A DNA stretch of 64,000 nt from positions 1 to 64,000 of the forward strand of contig DATKLE010000068.1 of the NCBI GenBank assembly GCA_035542575.1, written 5' to 3'. The number at the start of each line of letters is the position of its first letter. Position 1 is the first letter of the stretch. This stretch comes from JAIQET01 sp035542575 (GTDB lineage Bacteria; Acidobacteriota; Terriglobia; Terriglobales; Acidobacteriaceae). Shown piece after piece: positions 16,999-25,712 of the stretch. The position numbers and the translations under genes are program-made. The notes below the pieces were generated by a model. It was given only the letters and a program-made list of their open reading frames with translations. It searched no databases and was not told the DNA's origin.

Positions 16999-17754
16999 TC
17001 AGGCTGAAGCCAGCCCCTCATGGCCCTTCGCGTCCTTGGTCGTGATCGATTCGCGATACTCTTGCGGCAACCCGCTGTCCATGACCCGCCTCACCCTTTC
17101 CATCAGGCATTCCCGGCTGCCGAAGTCCGTGGGATCGATGGGGTCGTGAAAAATGACCTTCACCGTCCCCGGTTTGATGGCAAACCTCCGCTTCGGCATG
17201 ACGTAGTGCGTACCGGCGATGGTAATGGGTACCACGGGCACGTTGCACTCCATGGCCAGGTAAAACGGCCCCTTCTTGAAGGGCAGCAGCCTGCCGTCGA
17301 AGGAGCGCTGGCCTTCAATGTAGATCGTCATGTTGATGCCCTGGCGGATAACCTCCGCCGCGGCCCTGACGGCGGCGATGCCCGCCTCGCGGTTGCCGCG
17401 ATCCACCGGCACCAGCGAACCTATGCGCATCACTTCGCCCAGGAGCGGGTAGCTGAACAACTCCTTCTTGGCCATGACTGAGGTGCGGCCCGGGATCAGA
17501 GGGATCAGCAGCGGTGGATCGAGGTTCGACACGTGGTTGGACATGAAGATGTAGCTGCGCCCCGGATCCAATTTGTCCAACCCGATGGTCTGCACTCGCA
17601 CCCCAGCTAGATGCACCCCGGCCGACGCGCCCCACATGCATACCTTGTACAGAAAGCCGATGTCTCCGGTAATGAACGTCCAGGGAAAACAGATCAGGGC
17701 CGCCATGGGCAGCGCCACTCCCCAAAATGTCAGCATCACGATGGTGCGGATCAC
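16999..17754 (-). CDS. plsC: 1-acyl-sn-glycerol-3-phosphate acyltransferase
   Basis: 251 aa. An N-terminal hydrophobic segment precedes the acyltransferase domain, with the HX4D motif in SNHVSNLDPP and the second motif YIEGQRSFDGRLLPFKKG, where most homologues have FPEGTRS. PVVPITIAG gives block IV. It acylates lysophosphatidic acid to phosphatidic acid at the inner membrane. Its start overlaps the stop of the M61 peptidase gene by ATGA, so translation is likely coupled. A Gln replacing Thr in the EGTR motif is a mild oddity. Confidence 0.92.
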   Translation of the reverse strand: MIRTIVMLTFWGVALPMAALICFPWTFITGDIGFLYKVCMWGASAGVHLAGVRVQTIGLDKLDPGRSYIFMSNHVSNLDPPLLIPLIPGRTSVMAKKELFSYPLLGEVMRIGSLVPVDRGNREAGIAAVRAAAEVIRQGINMTIYIEGQRSFDGRLLPFKKGPFYLAMECNVPVVPITIAGTHYVMPKRRFAIKPGTVKVIFHDPIDPTDFGSRECLMERVRRVMDSGLPQEYRESITTKDAKGHEGLASA

Positions 17755-19631
17755 GGGTGCAGTGCTCCTTGCGATTCGCCTCCGAGCCAGGCGTCGCGGC
17801 GGGCCTTTTGCTGTGGGGTGATATTGTGCACATCTGCCAGCACAAACTCAAATTGTTCCCGGCTGCCCAGCTTCCAGCGGAGATCGTGATCGCCGTTGCG
17901 GTGGCGTACCCACATGCGCAGGGTATCCCCCGGCTGCAATTGCGCCAACCAGCGCCTCACGTCGGATTCAGTGCTGTGGCCGTTGATCTCGAGGATCAGG
18001 TCTCCAGCCCTGAGCCCAGCTCGCTCCGCCTCGCCACCCAGGGAGACCCAGGCCACCGTGGGCGGCATGTCCAGACCAATGGAGACCCCAAATTGCAGAT
18101 CGGCCACCGGTCTCATCCGTCGGACCGGGTGCAGGCCCACGTTCTTGAAAATAGTGTCCCAGGGTATCTCCTCGGTACTGGCCACGTACTTTTGGAAGAA
18201 CCACCCCAGGCTGGTGTGTCCCACGGCCTCGGCCGCCTGGCGCACACCGTCAGAGTCGGAAAAGAAACGTCCTTGGCGAGCGTAGTTGCGGTTCATCCAA
18301 TGAAACAGATCGCGCAACGAGGCGGAGCCGTTGCTGGCATCGCGCAGTGTCAGGTCAAGCATGACACCCAGCAACTCACCCTTGTTGTAATAGGAGATAC
18401 TGCGCTCGGGGGCGCGGTAGGATGGATATTTCTCCAGCCAGGCATCCAGGCTCGATTCCTCCGCCGACTGAGTCAGGCGTGCCGGACAATCCTCGAGTGT
18501 GGCGATTTCCTCCGCCAATCGCTGAAGGTAGCGTTGCCTGTCGATCAACCCCGCGCGCAGCAGGATGTAGTCCTGCACCGTGCTGGTCACGCCCTCGCTG
18601 AACCACAAGGCCCGGGTGTAGTTCTCCCTGGTGTAGTCCACCGGTTCGAGCGACTGCGGACGGATGCGCTTCACATTCCACAAGTGGAAGAACTCGTGTG
18701 CCGTTATCTGCGGAAGGTCCTCGGGATCGTTGGCGAGCGCCTGGGCGTTAATGTCGATGGCGGTCGAATAAGCGTGTTCCATGCCTCCGCCCGGGTTGTC
18801 CTGAGGGAAATGGTAGATAAACAGGTACGTCTCAAACGGGCGGTCATCCATCCACTCGGTGGCGGCGCGCACAATTTTTCGCACGGTGGCCACGATTTGC
18901 CGCAGATCGTAGTCGTGGGCGTCGGCATCCACGACGACGCGGTAGTGCCCGCCACCCTCATCAAAGTCCGACTCCTGGAAGGCGCTGAGTTCGACCGGGG
19001 CATCCACCAGGCGATCGTAGTTCTCCGCCTGGAAGCAGATTCCGGCTGACCGCGCCTGCCCGGATACGGGGGGATCTGCGCTGCTCCCCGAGCCGCTGTC
19101 ACAGGCGGCCAGCGAGGTCGCAGATTTCCAGTCAGGGGGCATATCGGTAAACCGCACCTGCATGGGCGCAGGGCGGTCGTCCACCGGGTAAATGAGAATC
19201 TCTGCCAGATTGAAGAACGCATGCTGCAGATTCAGTTGCGCGCCGCCAGGTCCAGCCAGATCAGCCACGATTTCATAGTCAACTTCAGCCCCATCCTCAG
19301 CCCCGCGAAGGCGCCAACGGCTCTTGTTCACCTCGAGAAGCGCGAGAGGCTGCCCGGTTGTGCCCCTGGCGCGCACCCAATTCAGGTATTGGGAAAAGTC
19401 TCGGATTTGATAAAGCGCGTTCCATACCGGCAGCTGCAGGTCGTGGTCCGCAGGGCCCGGGGGGATGGTCAAGCGCACGTGAACCAGGTGGGCGGACGCA
19501 TCGGCCAGCGACACCGTGTAGTGCACCGCGGGCGACTGGGACGTGTTTTCGCTACTCTGCGCGCCGGCGCGTGTCGCGCAAAGCGCGAGCAGGACGACCG
19601 CTGCCAGCTGATGTTTTCTTGCGGGGGTCAC
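17751..19631 (-). CDS. M61 family metallopeptidase with PDZ domain
   Basis: 626 aa. A signal peptide (about 1-24, LAAVVLLALCATRAGAQ) precedes the M61 N-terminal beta domain (VHYTVSLADASAHLVHVRL), the GGGMEH motif (281-286) and the zinc site HEFFH (312-316) followed by WNVKRIRP. A PDZ domain near 500-590 (GVSIGLDMPPTVAWVSLGG, GDLILEINGH) ends the protein. M61 glycyl-type aminopeptidases are exported and of broad role. The gene overlaps mpl upstream by ATGA and plsC downstream by ATGA, hence likely translational coupling. Confidence 0.93.
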   Translation of the reverse strand: MTPARKHQLAAVVLLALCATRAGAQSSENTSQSPAVHYTVSLADASAHLVHVRLTIPPGPADHDLQLPVWNALYQIRDFSQYLNWVRARGTTGQPLALLEVNKSRWRLRGAEDGAEVDYEIVADLAGPGGAQLNLQHAFFNLAEILIYPVDDRPAPMQVRFTDMPPDWKSATSLAACDSGSGSSADPPVSGQARSAGICFQAENYDRLVDAPVELSAFQESDFDEGGGHYRVVVDADAHDYDLRQIVATVRKIVRAATEWMDDRPFETYLFIYHFPQDNPGGGMEHAYSTAIDINAQALANDPEDLPQITAHEFFHLWNVKRIRPQSLEPVDYTRENYTRALWFSEGVTSTVQDYILLRAGLIDRQRYLQRLAEEIATLEDCPARLTQSAEESSLDAWLEKYPSYRAPERSISYYNKGELLGVMLDLTLRDASNGSASLRDLFHWMNRNYARQGRFFSDSDGVRQAAEAVGHTSLGWFFQKYVASTEEIPWDTIFKNVGLHPVRRMRPVADLQFGVSIGLDMPPTVAWVSLGGEAERAGLRAGDLILEINGHSTESDVRRWLAQLQPGDTLRMWVRHRNGDHDLRWKLGSREQFEFVLADVHNITPQQKARRDAWLGGESQGALHP

Positions 19632-21076
19632 GGTTGAGCAGGCGCTTCCGCCCGGTGATTACGGTCCTCAGCAATCGTTTGCAAGCGTTGCGGCAGTTTC
19701 TCGTAGATTCCACCAAAACCGCCGTTGGACAGAATGGCGACTACATCGCCCGGCCGCATCTCAGGCGCCACCAACTGTACGATCCCGTCCACCTCGGGAA
19801 CGATGCGGGCCCGCCTTCCGTGCCTCTGCACCTCCCCTGCCATCGCCGCCAGGTCGAGGCGCTCGGCAGGTGGAATGGCTTCCGACTTGAAGACATTGGC
19901 CACGACGATCTCGTCGGCCAGCGCCAGACTCTGCGCCAATTCACCCTGCAGCACATTGCGCCGCAGAGTGTTGGAGCGCGGCTCCAGGATGGCCCAGATC
20001 CGGGCCCCCGGATAACGGGAGCGGAGTGCCGTCAAGGTGCCGGCAATCGCGGTGGGGTGATGGGCGAAATCGTCAATGATAGTGATCCCATTCACCTGGC
20101 AACGCACCTCCAGGCGCCGCTTCACGCTCTTGAAGGTCTTGAGCGCGGCTGCAATCTCTTCCTTCGGAATGTCGTAATGAGCTGCGATCGCCGCTGCCGC
20201 CGTCGCGTTCCACACGTTGTACTCGCCCCCAAGAGCAAACTCGAAGTCGGCCCATGGCCGGCCGTTGCGCAGCACCGACCACAAGCTTCGGGACGGCTCC
20301 AGGCGCACGTCCACCGCCTGCCAAACGGAGCCCGCCGCCGCTCCGTAGCGTTCCACCGGACAAAACGCCCGCGCCAGGCAACGTTCCAGGCTCTCGCCCG
20401 TGTCAAAGGCCACAATTCGTCCGCGCTGCGGCACTAGGTTCACCAGTCGCTTGAACGCAGTCTCGACTGCGTCCAGGTCCTTGTAGATGTCCGCGTGGTC
20501 GAACTCGACCGACGTGAGGATGGCAGCGTCTGGAAAGTAATGCAGGAACTTTGGCCCTTTGTCGAAGAACGCGGTGTCGTATTCGTCGCCTTCCAGGATG
20601 AAATGTTTTCCCTGCCCCAGACGGAAACTGCTGCCGAAGTTCTCAGCGATTCCGCCAATGAGAAATGAAGGCTGCTGGCCTGCGGTATGAAAAATCCATG
20701 CGAGCAATGAGGTCGTCGTGGTCTTCCCGTGTGTTCCTGCCACCACCAGCACTTCTTTTCCCCGCAGGAACTCGTCGTGCAGGATCTGAGGCAGCGAGTA
20801 AAAAGAAATCCGTTCGTTGAGCATGAACTCTACTTCCACGTTGCCACGCGAGATGGCATTCCCCACCACCACCAGGTCGGGACGCGGGGTCAGGTTCCTG
20901 GCGTCGAAGGGCTGCGCAAGCGGAATGCCCAGCGACACCAGGAACTCCGACATGGGCGGGTAGGCCGCAGCATCGGACCCGGTCACACGAAAGCCTCGCT
21001 GCTGCAGCATCCCGGCCAGAGAGGCCATGGCGGTGCCGCAGATTCCGATCAGGTGAATATGTTTCTTGTCGCTCAT
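19628..21076 (-). CDS. mpl: UDP-N-acetylmuramate : L-Ala-gamma-D-Glu-meso-DAP ligase
   Basis: 482 aa from the ATG at 21076 (MSDKKHIHLIGICGTAMASL), which is the correct start of the Mur ligase Rossmann domain; a longer frame to 21163 lacks protein-like sequence. The ATP-binding loop GTHGKTTT is at about 114-121, EGDEYDTAFFDKGPKF follows, and the C-terminal domain begins near DDFAHHPTAIAGTL. Mpl reattaches recycled murein tripeptide to UDP-MurNAc. MurC is the alternative, but the GDEYDTAFFDKGPK block is Mpl-like. ldcA and dapF lie just upstream on the same strand. Confidence 0.93.
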   Translation of the reverse strand: MSDKKHIHLIGICGTAMASLAGMLQQRGFRVTGSDAAAYPPMSEFLVSLGIPLAQPFDARNLTPRPDLVVVGNAISRGNVEVEFMLNERISFYSLPQILHDEFLRGKEVLVVAGTHGKTTTTSLLAWIFHTAGQQPSFLIGGIAENFGSSFRLGQGKHFILEGDEYDTAFFDKGPKFLHYFPDAAILTSVEFDHADIYKDLDAVETAFKRLVNLVPQRGRIVAFDTGESLERCLARAFCPVERYGAAAGSVWQAVDVRLEPSRSLWSVLRNGRPWADFEFALGGEYNVWNATAAAAIAAHYDIPKEEIAAALKTFKSVKRRLEVRCQVNGITIIDDFAHHPTAIAGTLTALRSRYPGARIWAILEPRSNTLRRNVLQGELAQSLALADEIVVANVFKSEAIPPAERLDLAAMAGEVQRHGRRARIVPEVDGIVQLVAPEMRPGDVVAILSNGGFGGIYEKLPQRLQTIAEDRNHRAEAPAQP

Positions 21077-21165
21077 CTTTCTTTCAGGAACAAGCCGCCT
21101 CAGCGGCTGAAGCCGCACTTTACGGCAATGCACTATCGCAGCGCTGAAGCACTGCGCCACCAAAA
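21077..21165. repeat. REP-like palindromes between ldcA and mpl
   Basis: The 89-bp gap between ldcA and mpl contains CGGCTGAAGCCG-type and CAGCGCTGAAGCACTGCG palindromes. On the minus strand 21127-21156 reads as the GGTGGCGCAG(C/T)GCTTCAGCGC family seen also at 46508, 55759 and 55945. These could act as REP or terminator-like structures inside the operon. Confidence 0.6.
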
Positions 21166-22137
21166 TCAGGGTTCGGCAGCAGCCTGTGTGGTCGCTGCTT
21201 CCAGAATCTTCAGGTGGACGGTGGTACCGCTCACGCGCAGTGCCGCGCGCACGCCGATCGGCAACGTGATGTTGCGCCGTGAGACGTGCCCTGAGCGCAG
21301 CCCGTAGGCCACCGGCACCCCCAGGTCGGCCACTACCCGCAGCACTACCTCCTCCAATGTGTAGCCCTGGTCTTTGGTCTGGATGCAGTCCAGCATCTCG
21401 CCGAAAACAATTCCCTTCACCCCTGCCAGTTTCCCCGCCAGCTTCAGTTGCATCAGCATGCGGTCAATCTGGTAGGGCTTGGTAGCGACATCTTCGACGA
21501 ACAGAATCGTGCCTGCCGTGCGGATCTCATGCGGCGTTCCCAGCGACGCTGCCAGCATGGAAAGGCAGCCGCCATAAAGAACCCCTTCCGCCTCACCTTC
21601 CACCAGCGGCTTCACACCCGAGTCCGGACCCGGCTCGATCGCCCACTCTGGAAGTCCGGTCAGGGCGGCTTCCCAAGAAGGCAGGTCCACGCCATCCTCA
21701 TGGGCAAAATCCTTAGTGACCATAGGACCGTGAAAAGTAACGAAGCTCGCCGAGTCGGCAAAACAGGTCAGCAGGGTGGTGATATCGCTGTAGCCCACGA
21801 AAATCTTGGGGTGCATCACAATCTTCTGTGGATTCAGCTTCCCAAGAAGGTAGTTCGCGCCGTAGCCCCCGCGGGCACAGAGGATGGCCCGCACGTCATC
21901 GCGCACAAACATCTCCTCCAGTTCTTGGACCCGGCGATCCACCGATCCGGCGAAGTAGAGGTCCCGCTCCAGAATGGAATCGAAGTAGAAAGGCTTGTAG
22001 CCCAGCCGCCGCAGCCCGTCACAACCGGTCTCGAAAAGGTCGCGCTGGATGTTGCTCGCTGGAGCCACGATGCCCACCGTGTCACCCGCTTTGAGCGCCA
22101 AGGGTTTGACCCGCGAGTTGGATGCGGCAACCGGCAT
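21166..22137 (-). CDS. ldcA: muramoyltetrapeptide L,D-carboxypeptidase (S66)
   Basis: 323 aa from the ATG at 22137 (MPVAASNSRVKPLALKAG); the open frame continues upstream to 22302, inside dapF, without coding character. S66 family: the nucleophile Ser is in FVGYSDITTLL (Ser about 117, as in LdcA enzymes). GGSLGMLAASLGTP-type text (GGCLSMLAASLGTP) is the second block and LRSGHVSRRNITLPIG the His block. It removes D-Ala from the recycled murein tetrapeptide to give the tripeptide used by Mpl. The stop-to-start gap to dapF is 11 bases. Confidence 0.92.
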   Translation of the reverse strand: MPVAASNSRVKPLALKAGDTVGIVAPASNIQRDLFETGCDGLRRLGYKPFYFDSILERDLYFAGSVDRRVQELEEMFVRDDVRAILCARGGYGANYLLGKLNPQKIVMHPKIFVGYSDITTLLTCFADSASFVTFHGPMVTKDFAHEDGVDLPSWEAALTGLPEWAIEPGPDSGVKPLVEGEAEGVLYGGCLSMLAASLGTPHEIRTAGTILFVEDVATKPYQIDRMLMQLKLAGKLAGVKGIVFGEMLDCIQTKDQGYTLEEVVLRVVADLGVPVAYGLRSGHVSRRNITLPIGVRAALRVSGTTVHLKILEAATTQAAAEP

Positions 22138-22148
22138 GGAATGCAATG

Positions 22149-22943
22149 TTAAACGAAAAACTCTCCCCGGCAGGCCAGCTGGGCCGGGCCGCGCAGGAAA
22201 ACCTGTTGCTCCCAACGAACTGTCTGCACGCCGCCCGGGGTCGCCACTCGCACCGGGGACTGGGCGCGCTGCGCGGTGATCGCCGCCACCGCGGCCGCGC
22301 ACGATCCGGTTCCCGAACTCTGGGTCTCGCCCACGCCCCGCTCGAAGAACCGCGCCTCAATCTCCTTGGGATCTTTCACCCTCACCAACTCCACATTGAT
22401 CCCGTACTTGAAGTCGTGGTGGCGCCCGATCTCGGCCGCCTCTCCCTGCCAGCCGGGAACAAAGTCGTCCACAAAGACGACGTAGTGCGGGTTGCCCATA
22501 GAAACCGGGATTCCGCGCACCTCGCGGAAGGCCAGCTTGATGGAAAATTCATCCCCCACCTGCGGCTCCCCCATGGCGATTTCGAACTCGAACTGCGGGC
22601 CATTTCGGGCGATTAGTGCGCAGGTCTTCACGCCCGCCCCGGTACGGACCAGCACTTTCTCGCGCGGCTGTTCGGCGCAGAGGTAGGCAGCCACGCAACG
22701 CGTTCCATTGCCTGAGATTTCGGCCTCCGACCCATCCGCATTGAACAATCGCGCCCGCACATCCGCATCAGTCGCGGGAAACAGCCACTCCACGCCATCG
22801 GCGCCGACTCCCTGGTGCCGGTCGCAGATGCGCCGGCTGAAGGCGGCCAGATCCGCCGGGGCATGCATGCCATCAATGATCAGAAAATCGTTCTCGCAGG
22901 CGCTCGCCTTGACGAAAGGAATCGCGGTGCCCGGTGGGTTCAT
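22149..22943 (-). CDS. dapF: diaminopimelate epimerase
   Basis: 264 aa. The two catalytic cysteines are visible: GNGTRC (Cys83) and SSGTGSC (Cys215). It converts LL- to meso-diaminopimelate for lysine and peptidoglycan. The N-terminal GNDF motif of the family is replaced by ENDF (KASACENDFLIID). The start ATG overlaps the stop of a small upstream frame by ATGA. With ldcA and mpl it forms a DAP/peptidoglycan cluster. Confidence 0.95.
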   Translation of the reverse strand: MNPPGTAIPFVKASACENDFLIIDGMHAPADLAAFSRRICDRHQGVGADGVEWLFPATDADVRARLFNADGSEAEISGNGTRCVAAYLCAEQPREKVLVRTGAGVKTCALIARNGPQFEFEIAMGEPQVGDEFSIKLAFREVRGIPVSMGNPHYVVFVDDFVPGWQGEAAEIGRHHDFKYGINVELVRVKDPKEIEARFFERGVGETQSSGTGSCAAAVAAITAQRAQSPVRVATPGGVQTVRWEQQVFLRGPAQLACRGEFFV

Positions 22944-23053
22944 TCGTGCCCGGTGTTGCCTGGAGGATTTACGGTCGAGACGGTCAAGCCGCGCGGGAGC
23001 AAGACCACGATTCCGTTGCGCAGGATGTCCAGGCTGTGCGGTGTACTGTGCAT
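22940..23053 (-). CDS. candidate 37-residue small protein coupled to dapF
   Basis: ATG at 23053 opens a 37-codon frame (MHSTPHSLDILRNGIVVLLP and 17 more) whose TGA overlaps the dapF ATG as ATGA. It has an amphipathic or hydrophobic middle (GIVVLLPRGL). No ribosome site is evident. It is either a real small protein, a coupling leader, or chance. Confidence 0.3.
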   Translation of the reverse strand: MHSTPHSLDILRNGIVVLLPRGLTVSTVNPPGNTGHE

Positions 23054-23143
23054 CGTGCTTGCGGGAATCGCGAGTGGCTAAATCTTATCATCGGAAAACC
23101 CGCCTTCCGGCAGGTTCCAGCCCGCGCAGGGTAACGCGCCTGA

Positions 23144-24790
23144 TTACCGTGTGGGTGGGTGGGTCTGGTAGATAATGACCGCGGGCTGACCGTTGATGTG
23201 GATTATGGCGATCGGAGGAAGAGACTGAGTCTTCATCGCCGCGGCCACCGGATCCCCATCCACGGCAATCACGAAGTCCGCATACTGGGCCGGGTTGGCT
23301 AGCGCGCGTTCCCACTCGCCCTGGGGATCGGATGGCCGTATCCAAGTGCGATGGTTTCCTTCCTGGATTACGTGACGCAAAGGGATACCAGCTTGCTGTA
23401 GCGCTCCAGCGTGGTCGCCAAGGTACATCAGGAAGGTGGAATTCGCGGGAAGGTCCCTCAAGATAGACGCCAGCTCACTCTCCAAAGCGGTCCGCGTCCG
23501 CGAATTCACCCAGGCCTCGCGAACGCTGATGGGCTGGGTACGCCACACCGACGCATAGCTCACCGCCACCACCAGCAGCATCGCCGGCAGCACCACCGCT
23601 CGCCTCACCCGCTTGCCTGCTAAACGGCTCACGAAATGAAAGACCAGGGCCCCGAAGACAGCGAACGCCGGCAACAACTCCACTCCGTAGCGAACGTTGT
23701 AGTAGGAGAAGGGCCACCACACGGGCAGATAAATCGGAACTCCGCCATACGCCACCGAAAGGATATAGAACGGCAGCGGCGCCAATAGCAACAGAAGCGG
23801 CCCCAACCGGACCCCGAAACCCAGGCTCATCGCGGCTCCCGCGAGTAGCATCACCAGCCACACCTTCTGCCAGATGCCGTCTGCCAGGTTCAACTCTGCT
23901 GCCTTCAGAAAATAGCTCGCTGCCACGCGCACGTTATTCGCCCCGGGATGCGGCGGCACCCCTGCCTGGGAAGCCTTCTGCTCAATGGCGCGCGCCGAAT
24001 AGGGGCCATTGGCAAATTCCAACGGATTGCGGTAGATGACGGCGTTGTACCCCAGCCAGAACACGGGAGCCGCCACCGCCAGCGCGACAAGTCTTATCAG
24101 GCCGCCGCGAAGGCGTTCCTGGCTGGGCACTGCCCGCAAGACTATCGCTGCCGCGGCAGCGCACATCACCGCTGCCAGCAGCCATCCGTCGTAACGCGTC
24201 AAACAGCCCGCAAACAAGCAAAGACCACACTTTGTCAAGGCAGAGGAGGCCGACCTTGAGTCCTGGTCTGCCGCCTGCTCAACGAACTCGCTGAAGTACA
24301 CCACTGCCCAGATGAACCATGCGAGATACAGCGGCTCGCTCATGGCGGTGGTCTGCAGATACAGGAGATTGGGATTCGCCCCGTAGGTGATGGCAGCGAC
24401 CCAGGCCGCGCTTCGAACTACCTCGTCGGCTTCGGAACGAAAGCTCAGCACGCGGCGCGTCAGGCGAAAGATTCCCGCCACGCCCGCTACGTAGGCAACC
24501 AGCGACGGCAGCGAACCACCCACGCCCGTTCTCCACAGCCGGTCGGAGAGCAGGAAAGGAATCATGAACAGGTGTGGCAGCGGTAGCCACACTGTCCCCA
24601 GCTGCAGCAGGCCGGGTGTACGCGAATCGAAGACGCGCCGCGCAATGTTGATGTGTGCAACCGCGTCGCCGTACAGCAGCACTGCGCCATGCTGGTAATA
24701 CACCAAATAGGACACCGCGGAGACGAAAGCCGCCAGGGACGCGAGCAGCGCGGTCTCCGGGTCCCAGCGGCGGATGGCCGGGCTGCTCAT
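23144..24790 (-). CDS. multi-pass membrane glycosyltransferase (GT-C, ArnT/PMT-like)
   Basis: 548 aa with about ten hydrophobic segments. Residues near 40-50 carry the DAVAH motif after the first segment, the position of the acidic catalytic residue in GT-C enzymes, and QLGTVWLPLPH follows. A C-terminal soluble domain ends in a PVAAAMKTQSLPPIAI stretch. Such enzymes transfer a sugar from a lipid-linked donor on the periplasmic side; donor and acceptor are unknown. Its ATG overlaps the stop of the PfkB kinase by ATGA. A 200-bp gap follows before dapF, holding the small candidate frame. Confidence 0.8.
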   Translation of the reverse strand: MSSPAIRRWDPETALLASLAAFVSAVSYLVYYQHGAVLLYGDAVAHINIARRVFDSRTPGLLQLGTVWLPLPHLFMIPFLLSDRLWRTGVGGSLPSLVAYVAGVAGIFRLTRRVLSFRSEADEVVRSAAWVAAITYGANPNLLYLQTTAMSEPLYLAWFIWAVVYFSEFVEQAADQDSRSASSALTKCGLCLFAGCLTRYDGWLLAAVMCAAAAAIVLRAVPSQERLRGGLIRLVALAVAAPVFWLGYNAVIYRNPLEFANGPYSARAIEQKASQAGVPPHPGANNVRVAASYFLKAAELNLADGIWQKVWLVMLLAGAAMSLGFGVRLGPLLLLLAPLPFYILSVAYGGVPIYLPVWWPFSYYNVRYGVELLPAFAVFGALVFHFVSRLAGKRVRRAVVLPAMLLVVAVSYASVWRTQPISVREAWVNSRTRTALESELASILRDLPANSTFLMYLGDHAGALQQAGIPLRHVIQEGNHRTWIRPSDPQGEWERALANPAQYADFVIAVDGDPVAAAMKTQSLPPIAIIHINGQPAVIIYQTHPPTR

Positions 24791-25710
24791 TCGAGGTGGG
24801 TCAATTCGCGAAAGACCTGGAAGCGGGCGTCGATCTCGGCGCGGGTGAGCGATTGCAGGCGCTCCGTCCCAAAGCGCTCCACGGCAAAGGAGCCCATCAC
24901 TCCACCGTAAAACAGCGCCCGCTTCAGCACTTCGCGGTTCAACTCGCCCTGCGACGCAATGTAGCCCATGAAGCCACCGGCGAAGGAGTCGCCGGCGCCG
25001 GTAGGATCTTTGACTTCTTCCAGCGGCAGGGCGGGCGCGCGAAACGGGTGGCTCCCGATGCCAAACGCGCCTTCGCGGAAAAAGATCGTAGCCCCGTACT
25101 CGCCATGCTTGATGACCAAAGCCTGGGGCCCCAGAGCCAGCACCTTGCGCGCCGCCCGCGGCACGCTGCTGTCGCCCGCCAGCATTTTGGCCTCAGTGTC
25201 GTTGATCAGGAGCACGTTGATCACTTTCAAGGTCTCCAGCAGCTCACTGCGGGTGCCCTGGATCCAGTAATTCATCGTGTCGCCGCCGGTCAACTTCACT
25301 CCATCCATTTCCAGCCGGACCGCCGCCTGCAGGTGGGGATGAATGTTGCCCAGGAACAGGAATTGGGTATCTGCAAACTCCGGAGGAATGCGCGGCTGGA
25401 AGCGCTCGAAGACATTCAGTTCCGTGAAGTCGGTCTTGGCTTCGTTCAGGTTGTCGTGATACTGCCCACCCCAGCGGAAGGTCTTGCCCTGGGCATGCTC
25501 AATCCCGCGGGTGTCCACGTTCCGCCTGTGAAAGACATTCTCATGCTCAGCGGTGAAGTCGTTTCCCACGACCGCCACCACACGCACGGAGGTGAAGTAG
25601 CTGGCTGCCAGCGCAAAATACGTAGCGGAACCGCCCAGCACATTGTCCGCCCGCCCCGAGGGCGTGGCGATGGAATCAAAGGCGATCGAACCTACGGCCA
25701 GAATGCTCAT
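24787..25710 (-). CDS. PfkB-family carbohydrate/nucleoside kinase
   Basis: 307 aa from the ATG at 25710 (MSILAVGSIAFDSI). A longer frame to 25989 overlaps mtnP and is not protein-like. PfkB features: DNVLGGSATYFAL at about 22-34, DTEAKMLAG near 171, and the ATP/catalytic motif DPTGAGD at 235-241. It phosphorylates a sugar or nucleoside; adenosine kinase, ribokinase or 5'-methylthioribose-type activity are all compatible. Its start is two bases after the mtnP stop, which hints at a role in purine or methionine salvage. Confidence 0.88.
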   Translation of the reverse strand: MSILAVGSIAFDSIATPSGRADNVLGGSATYFALAASYFTSVRVVAVVGNDFTAEHENVFHRRNVDTRGIEHAQGKTFRWGGQYHDNLNEAKTDFTELNVFERFQPRIPPEFADTQFLFLGNIHPHLQAAVRLEMDGVKLTGGDTMNYWIQGTRSELLETLKVINVLLINDTEAKMLAGDSSVPRAARKVLALGPQALVIKHGEYGATIFFREGAFGIGSHPFRAPALPLEEVKDPTGAGDSFAGGFMGYIASQGELNREVLKRALFYGGVMGSFAVERFGTERLQSLTRAEIDARFQVFRELTHLE

Positions 25711-25712
25711 GA

